Origin: Streptomyces armeniacus
GTDB taxonomy: Bacteria > Actinomycetota > Actinomycetes > Streptomycetales > Streptomycetaceae
Direction: 5' to 3'
Length of the DNA: 64,000 bases
Assembly (NCBI RefSeq): GCF_003355155.1
Contig: NZ_CP031320.1
Coordinates: 1,288,369 to 1,352,368 of the forward strand
Shown here: positions 61,076 through 64,000 of the stretch, one piece after another
How the letters are laid out: every line of letters starts with the position of its first letter
Position numbering within the stretch: the first letter of the stretch is position 1
Program-made: the position numbers and the translations under genes
Notes under the pieces: generated by a model
Told to the model about the DNA's origin: nothing
The model's database searches: none
The model's input: only the letters and a program-made list of their open reading frames with translations

Positions 61076-61921
61076 ATGAACGTGGAAAACGCCATCGGAG
61101 TCACCTCCTCCGCCCCCGCCTCGCCCGCGATCTCGTCTGCGACCTCAGCCTCGACCTCTTCCGGCACCTCTTCCGGGACCGGCGCGCCCCGGTCCTCCGG
61201 CGGGTCCCGCGCCGGTACGGCCCGTGCCGAAGCGTCCCGTACCGGCTCGTCCCGAGGGGGCGTACCGGCCCCGCGCTCCCCGCGCCCCCGCCGGCACACC
61301 GAAGCGCCCCTCGACCACGCGGTGCGCTACGCGGAGGAACGGCGCTGGGACGTGTTCCCCGGCACCTGGCTGGACACCACGGGCGGCGTGCCGCGGTGCA
61401 GCTGCGGCGACACGGGCTGCGCGTCCCCCGGCGCACACCCGGCGGGCCCCGGCTGGGCGGGCGAGGCGACGGGCAGTGTGACGGCGGTACGGCGTCTCTG
61501 GTCGAAGGAGCCGCGGGCGGCCGTACTGCTGCCGACTGGGCGTACGTTCGACGCGATCGATGTGCCGGAGACCGCGGGCTGCCTCGCGCTGGCCCGTATG
61601 GAACGCCTGGTCACCCCGCCCGGACCGGTCATCGGCAGCCCGGACGGGCGGATGCTGTTCCTCGTACAGCCGGGCGCCGCGGCGAAGGTGCCCGAGCTGG
61701 TACGGCGGCTGGGCTGGTCGCCCGGCACGCTGAACCTGCTCGTACGCGGCGAGGGCGAGTGGGTGGCGGCGCCGCCGACCCGGCTGGGCACGCGCGGCGC
61801 GGTGCAGTGGGCTTGCGGGCCCAGCTCGGTGAACCGCTGGCTCCCGGACGCGGAGGCGCTCGCGCCGGCGCTCTCGTACGCGTGCGGCCACGCGGCGACG
61901 CACCGACGCGGCCAAGCCTGA
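61076..61921 (+). CDS. Bifunctional DNA primase/polymerase (prim-pol N-terminal domain) protein
   Basis: 281 residues from ATG 61076 (AGGAG 5 bases upstream; a GTG at 61073 is a weaker option). The first 70 residues are a Ser/Thr/Ala-rich disordered lead with SSGTSSGTG repeats. The prim-pol domain (about 75-270) has EAPLDHAVRYAEERRWDVFPGTWLD, a zinc-type CSCGDTGCASPGAHP segment, VLLPTGRTFDAIDVPE at the catalytic position, and the KVPELVRRLGW and WVAAPPTRLG stretches. The usual D-x-D reads DAIDVPE, so activity is uncertain. Streptomycetes carry several such stand-alone proteins of unknown role. Confidence 0.82.
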   Translation: MNVENAIGVTSSAPASPAISSATSASTSSGTSSGTGAPRSSGGSRAGTARAEASRTGSSRGGVPAPRSPRPRRHTEAPLDHAVRYAEERRWDVFPGTWLDTTGGVPRCSCGDTGCASPGAHPAGPGWAGEATGSVTAVRRLWSKEPRAAVLLPTGRTFDAIDVPETAGCLALARMERLVTPPGPVIGSPDGRMLFLVQPGAAAKVPELVRRLGWSPGTLNLLVRGEGEWVAAPPTRLGTRGAVQWACGPSSVNRWLPDAEALAPALSYACGHAATHRRGQA

Positions 61922-61979
61922 GGGGCGGCGCCCCTCAGCCACGGATTGGCGTCGCGCTGGAGTGAGCCTCAACCAATCC

Positions 61980-62001
61980 AGCCCGTCCGGCGTTTGAGGA
62001 C
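61980..62001 (+). repeat. Dispersed 22-bp repeat, copy D
   Basis: AGCCCGTCCGGCGTTTGAGG then AC; inverted partner of copy E. Confidence 0.75.
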
Positions 62002-62087
62002 GGCCCTCGGCCACGGCGGCGGGGACGCCGACCCAGCACGCGATCCACGTCACGGGCGAAGTGCGGCCGATGCCCAGGCCGGGCTTC

Positions 62088-62109
62088 GTCCTCAAACGCC
62101 GGACGGGCT
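62088..62109 (-). repeat. Dispersed 22-bp repeat, copy E
   Basis: Exact reverse complement of copy D; the pair can fold into a long hairpin between convergent genes. Confidence 0.75.
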
Positions 62110-62248
62110 GAATTGCGTGCGGCGCGCTCGAGGACGCCCCCCAACCACGGCAGTGGGGGTGCCGACCCCGCACACCGTCCACGTCGCAGGCCAAGTGCGG
62201 CCAGCGCACCACATCCAGCACCCGTCCGAGCCGGACAGGTTCGAAGAC

Positions 62249-64000
62249 TCAGCCGCGGCTGACCGCCGCCAGAATCTCCGGCAGCCGGTCCGCCGTCCGC
62301 GGTGCCACGAGTCTCAGGACCAGGGCGCACACGCCCGCCCCGTACGCCGCCCCCAGCGGCAGTACGACCCACAGCGCGCCGTGTGCGCCCGACATGTGCA
62401 GCCAGACCGTGACGGCCAGCAGCGGCGCGCAGGCGACGGCGCCCGCCAGCATTCCGCCGAAGATGCTGAGGTACGCCAGCGAGCCCTGCCCCGGCGCGAC
62501 GTTCTTGCCGCTGTCCTGCGGTATCGAGTACGCGAAGTACGTCGACGAGTACACCCCGGTGGCCAGCAGCACGCCGAGCAGTCCGAGGGACAGCCCGAGC
62601 ACCTCCGGCAGTACGGACCAGCTGCCCAGCAGCAGTACGGAGACCACCGAGACCGTGGTCACGTACGGGACGGCGACCAGCGCTATCGCGAGCATCCGCC
62701 CGCGCAGTTCGACGTACGCGTCGCGCGGTGAGGCGACCGTCGAGGCCACCAGCCAGAAGCCGGAGTGGTCCTGCCCGAACTGGTTGTACATCAGGATGCC
62801 GAGCATGCCCGCCGCCCAGCAGGCGTTGTACGCGCTGCCGTTGCCCTGCACCGCGAAGACGACCGGCAGGAGGACGCCGATGCCCAGCGACGAGGCCCAG
62901 CCGACCTTCGTCTTGGGGTCGCGCCAGGCGTAGCGCAGGGTGCGTACGATCACCGCGCCCGTACGGCCCCCGGGAAGCAGCGCCGCGAGACCGCGCCGCC
63001 CGGAGCCGGAGCCCGAGCCGCCGCGCGCCGCCGCGTCCGGCCCGGCGGCCGACTGCAACGTGGACGCGTCCGGCGAGATCATCAGCCGGTGCAGGCTCCG
63101 CTGCCACCACCACAGCGTGCCCGCCAGCGCGGCGCAGGAGAGCGCGAACTGCGCCAGCGCCAGGGCGTACGCGCCGTCGCTCACGGCTCGTACGGCGCCC
63201 ACGGCGGCCGCGGGCGGGAGCCAGCGCAGTACCTCGGCGGCCGGTTCGAGCACGGACAGGCCGTCGGGCTCGGAGAGCTTCTGGACGCCCAGGTTGACCA
63301 CTTGCGCGCCGATCGCGATCAACAGGCCGCTGAGCAGCGCCAGATCGCGGCCGCGGCGGCTGGTCAGCAGCCGTACGTTGGCGGTCGCGACGGCGCGCGC
63401 CAGCGCGACGCACGTGAGCAGCGCGAGCGGGAGCGCGAGCACCGCGACGGCCGCCGCTGCCGCGCCGTGCGCGACGGCGATCACCGCGCCCAGCAGCAGC
63501 GTCAGCGTGAACACGGGCGCGATGCCCACCAGCGACGCGCTGAGCAGCGCGACGACCAGCCGGCGCGGGCGCAGCGGGAGCATCGCCAGCCGCGTGGGGT
63601 CGAGCGTCTCGTCGCCGCCCGAGAAGAACAGCGGCATCACCGCCCAGCCCAGCGCCAGCAGCGCGGTGAGCGGGACGACGACGGCCTCGGCGTACTCGTT
63701 GCCGCGCAGCAGGACCAGCCCCAACAGCTGGAAGGCGGCGACGAGGACGGCCAGCACGATGGAGGTGACGAACGCGGCGGTACGGCCGGTGGACTGGCGC
63801 AGCCCGTTGCGCAGCAGCGACAGCTTCAGCCGTACGAAGACGGAGAGCAGCGTGGAGGACGACACGGAGGGAACGGCGGAGGCGGGTTCGTACGCGGACT
63901 GGCGGCCGCCGCTCGGGTCGTCGCCCGAGGCGCCGCCGGGCGGCGCGGTGTCGCGCGCGCCGCCGTCACGGGCCGTGGTGCGCGCGGGTACGGCGCTCAC
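62249..64000 (-). CDS. ABC-2-type transporter permease (may continue past the window edge)
   Basis: 583 residues are visible; a GTG at the last three bases (VSAVPARTTARDGG) could be the true start, but its ribosome site lies outside. About 12 hydrophobic segments, including FVTSIVLAVLVAAFQLLGLVLL, PVFTLTLLLGAVIAVAHG and LALPLALLTCVALARAV. The large soluble loop near residue 300-360 (DASTLQSAAGPDAAARG) separates two halves. The motif GGDETLDPTRLAMLPLRPRRLV before TM4 is usual for the unnamed actinobacterial ABC-2 permease group. An ATPase gene is expected next to it to the right. Substrate unknown. Confidence 0.82.
   Translation of the reverse strand: MSAVPARTTARDGGARDTAPPGGASGDDPSGGRQSAYEPASAVPSVSSSTLLSVFVRLKLSLLRNGLRQSTGRTAAFVTSIVLAVLVAAFQLLGLVLLRGNEYAEAVVVPLTALLALGWAVMPLFFSGGDETLDPTRLAMLPLRPRRLVVALLSASLVGIAPVFTLTLLLGAVIAVAHGAAAAAVAVLALPLALLTCVALARAVATANVRLLTSRRGRDLALLSGLLIAIGAQVVNLGVQKLSEPDGLSVLEPAAEVLRWLPPAAAVGAVRAVSDGAYALALAQFALSCAALAGTLWWWQRSLHRLMISPDASTLQSAAGPDAAARGGSGSGSGRRGLAALLPGGRTGAVIVRTLRYAWRDPKTKVGWASSLGIGVLLPVVFAVQGNGSAYNACWAAGMLGILMYNQFGQDHSGFWLVASTVASPRDAYVELRGRMLAIALVAVPYVTTVSVVSVLLLGSWSVLPEVLGLSLGLLGVLLATGVYSSTYFAYSIPQDSGKNVAPGQGSLAYLSIFGGMLAGAVACAPLLAVTVWLHMSGAHGALWVVLPLGAAYGAGVCALVLRLVAPRTADRLPEILAAVSRG

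Larger units (their letters stand above)
61922..62248. other. Repeat-rich intergenic region
   Basis: 327 bases between convergent genes. Contains dispersed-repeat copies D and E in inverted orientation 86 bases apart, and two imperfect direct repeats of about 60 bases (62003-62069 and 62140-62202, both ending CAAGTGCGGCC or GAAGTGCGGCC). No gene. Confidence 0.65.

Overview
High G+C (about 70%+), strong third-position GC, chaplin genes, mycothiol biosynthesis (mshC), F420-type oxidoreductases and a gylR-glpFKD glycerol operon show that this is a Streptomyces (or very close streptomycete) chromosome. No phage, plasmid origin or CRISPR array was seen. One tRNA gene (tRNA-Leu, anticodon GAG) is present.

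Layout. 1-30.7 kb is an ordinary core block: the 5' end of a tRNA (adenine-58) methyltransferase gene, a site-2 protease, a RecB-like nuclease, an orphan response regulator, a peptide-binding lipoprotein, a HAD phosphatase, metH, gylR-glpF-glpK-glpD with GylR-type operators, a PAC2 protein, mshC, a SCO1664/DUF3090/phosphatase set, CorA, a ferritin-like protein, an F420-type oxidoreductase, an aldo/keto reductase overlapping a RecD-like helicase that has lost its ATPase residues, DUF5703, two chaplins and an M20 peptidase. From memory this order follows S. coelicolor SCO1640s-SCO1675.

30.8-46.5 kb is accessory. It starts at tRNA-Leu and holds gene debris (a frameshifted trypsin-co-occurring domain gene overlapping a broken trypsin-like protease, the 3' end of a flavin oxidoreductase, the 3' end of a TetR gene), a secreted Cys-rich protein, a large GH92 glycosidase with an F5/8C domain inserted in its catalytic region, a truncated LamG membrane protein, an S8 peptidase, a flavin monooxygenase, and two duplicated GlxA-type regulators, each divergent from a different target gene. 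Bases 38851-38941 are not biological: they match Illumina Nextera adapters in both orientations, so the contig may be chimeric there.

46.9-64 kb is again core-like: an anti-sigma kinase and anti-anti-sigma factor, an ECF-type sigma factor overlapping a zinc-finger/MDMPI fusion anti-sigma factor, a two-component system, a membrane protein, purU next to a SCO4402-family gene, a branched-chain-type binding lipoprotein, a long disordered membrane protein with repeated Thr-Gln motifs, an NsdA-like regulator, a prim-pol protein and an ABC-2-type permease. From memory purU and SCO4402 belong to the SCO4400s, so the two core blocks are far apart in S. coelicolor; the join between them lies in the stretch that contains the adapter.
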